Assembly (NCBI RefSeq): GCF_000379625.1
Contig: NZ_KB903240.1
Location: forward strand, 418,163-482,162
Origin: Actinomycetospora chiangmaiensis DSM 45062
GTDB taxonomy: Bacteria; Actinomycetota; Actinomycetes; Mycobacteriales; Pseudonocardiaceae
DNA length: 64,000 nucleotides
Direction: 5' to 3'
Under the pieces are notes generated by a model. The model made no database searches, was not told where the DNA came from, and saw only the letters and a list, made by a program, of their open reading frames with translations. Positions 63,733 to 64,000 of this stretch are shown here, piece by piece; positions within the stretch are counted from its first letter, which is position 1, and each line of letters begins with the position of its first letter. Position numbers and translations under genes: made by a program.

Positions 63733-64000
63733 CTGTTCTGACCACTGAGGTTGGTCACGCGGCTGGCGGGCGGGTGTCCGCCGAGCGCGGTGTGGCCGCG
63801 GTGGTGATTGTAGGAGTGCAGCCAGGGGGGAAAGGCCTCGCGGCGGGCGGTCTCGGAGCGGTAGGCCGCCGCGTAGGCCCATTCCTCGAGCATGGTGCGG
63901 TTGTAGCGCTCGACCTTGCCATTGGTCTGCGGACGGTAGGGCCGGGTGCGTTTGTGGGCGATGCCGGTCTCGGCCAGGGCAGCCGCGAAGTCCCGGGAGC
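63729..64000 (-). CDS. Partial IS481-family transposase (C-terminal end)
   Basis: The frame ends with its stop at 63729-63731 and runs off the right edge; 89 codons are visible. Translation shows HKRTRPYRPQTNGKVERYNR with the rve-type catalytic Glu region, then the C-terminal SYNHHRGHTALGGHPPASRV. This ends in TNLSGQNS, a sequence encoded inside the terminal inverted repeat of many IS481 elements. Only the end of the DDE domain is visible. Confidence 0.88.
   Translation of the reverse strand, partial: SRDFAAALAETGIAHKRTRPYRPQTNGKVERYNRTMLEEWAYAAAYRSETARREAFPPWLHSYNHHRGHTALGGHPPASRVTNLSGQNS
63734..64000 (-). mobile_element. IS481-type insertion sequence, left-hand end in this window
   Basis: The element probably starts at T63734 (TGTTCTGACCACTGAGGTTG), where the terminal inverted repeat would begin, next to ACTAGC (63728-63733). 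IS481-type elements insert at NCTAGN, and the ACTAGC fits. The other end is outside the window, so neither the target duplication nor the second inverted repeat can be confirmed. Confidence 0.65.

Overview
The window is very GC-rich, with strong G/C bias at codon third positions, many GTG starts, four-base ATGA/GTGA gene overlaps, an abundance of MarR, TetR, IclR and HxlR regulators, DUF4383, DUF1003 and CbtAB membrane proteins, and a fused isobutyryl-CoA mutase. This fits the chromosome of an actinomycete, most likely Pseudonocardiales (Pseudonocardia or Actinomycetospora type). The genus is an inference from gene content. No rRNA or tRNA gene and no CRISPR array was seen. One IS481-type element begins at the right edge.

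Layout. 0-6 kb: transport and housekeeping (MFS transporter, cobalt uptake CbtAB, NYN-LOTUS protein, an L,D-transpeptidase). 6-12 kb: acyl-CoA synthetase, two crotonase-fold enzymes, an HxlR-SCP2 regulator. 12.9-15.3 kb: the end of a meta-cleavage pathway (acetaldehyde dehydrogenase, 4-hydroxy-2-oxovalerate aldolase, tautomerase). 15-20 kb: M24 peptidase-like protein, two SDRs without the usual catalytic Tyr, a duplicated DUF1003 protein, HAD hydrolase. 20-23 kb: a split PEP-synthase-like pair resembling phenylphosphate synthase and CreHI. 23-32 kb: second L,D-transpeptidase, CtaG-like protein, Rieske oxygenase with a zinc-ribbon partner, P450, and a MEDS-STAS/MEDS-ATPase sigma-regulator pair. 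32-40 kb: the core catechol meta-cleavage locus, made of two divergent operons with two IclR regulators and a striking triple half-site operator between them. 40-44 kb: a three-gene cobalt-type nitrile hydratase divergent from an XRE-TetR regulator, BKACE and carnitine-dehydrogenase-like operon. 44-52 kb: repeat arrays, NUDIX, MetE-like, maleylacetate-reductase-like, PRISE-like SDR, acyl-CoA dehydrogenase, RluA, 2H phosphoesterase and nitronate monooxygenase. 52-56 kb: CsbD/coiled-coil stress pair and a GH15 enzyme. 56-64 kb: NUDIX, IcmF, azoreductase/MarR, DUF389, PPOX protein and the IS end.

How they work together. Both C23O paralogues keep the Fe(II) triad. Tautomerase, 4-oxalocrotonate decarboxylase, oxopentenoate hydratase, aldolase and acylating dehydrogenase would carry a catechol to pyruvate and acetyl-CoA, but no hydroxymuconic semialdehyde dehydrogenase or hydrolase lies in the window. 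A histidine phosphatase sits inside the C23O operon, and a split PEP-dependent phosphotransferase pair and a P450 lie nearby. This suggests a phosphorylate, oxidise, dephosphorylate route for phenols upstream of ring cleavage, like the CreHI/CreJEF/CreD route of Corynebacterium. It is a hypothesis, not something the sequence proves. Cobalt is a second theme: cobalt uptake, cobalt-type nitrile hydratase and B12-dependent IcmF.

Non-coding structure is rich. At least two families of dispersed long hairpins sit at gene ends. Inverted arrays of about 50-bp repeats fill the only gene-free stretch above 600 bp (43903-44529). A 15-mer recurs about ten times.
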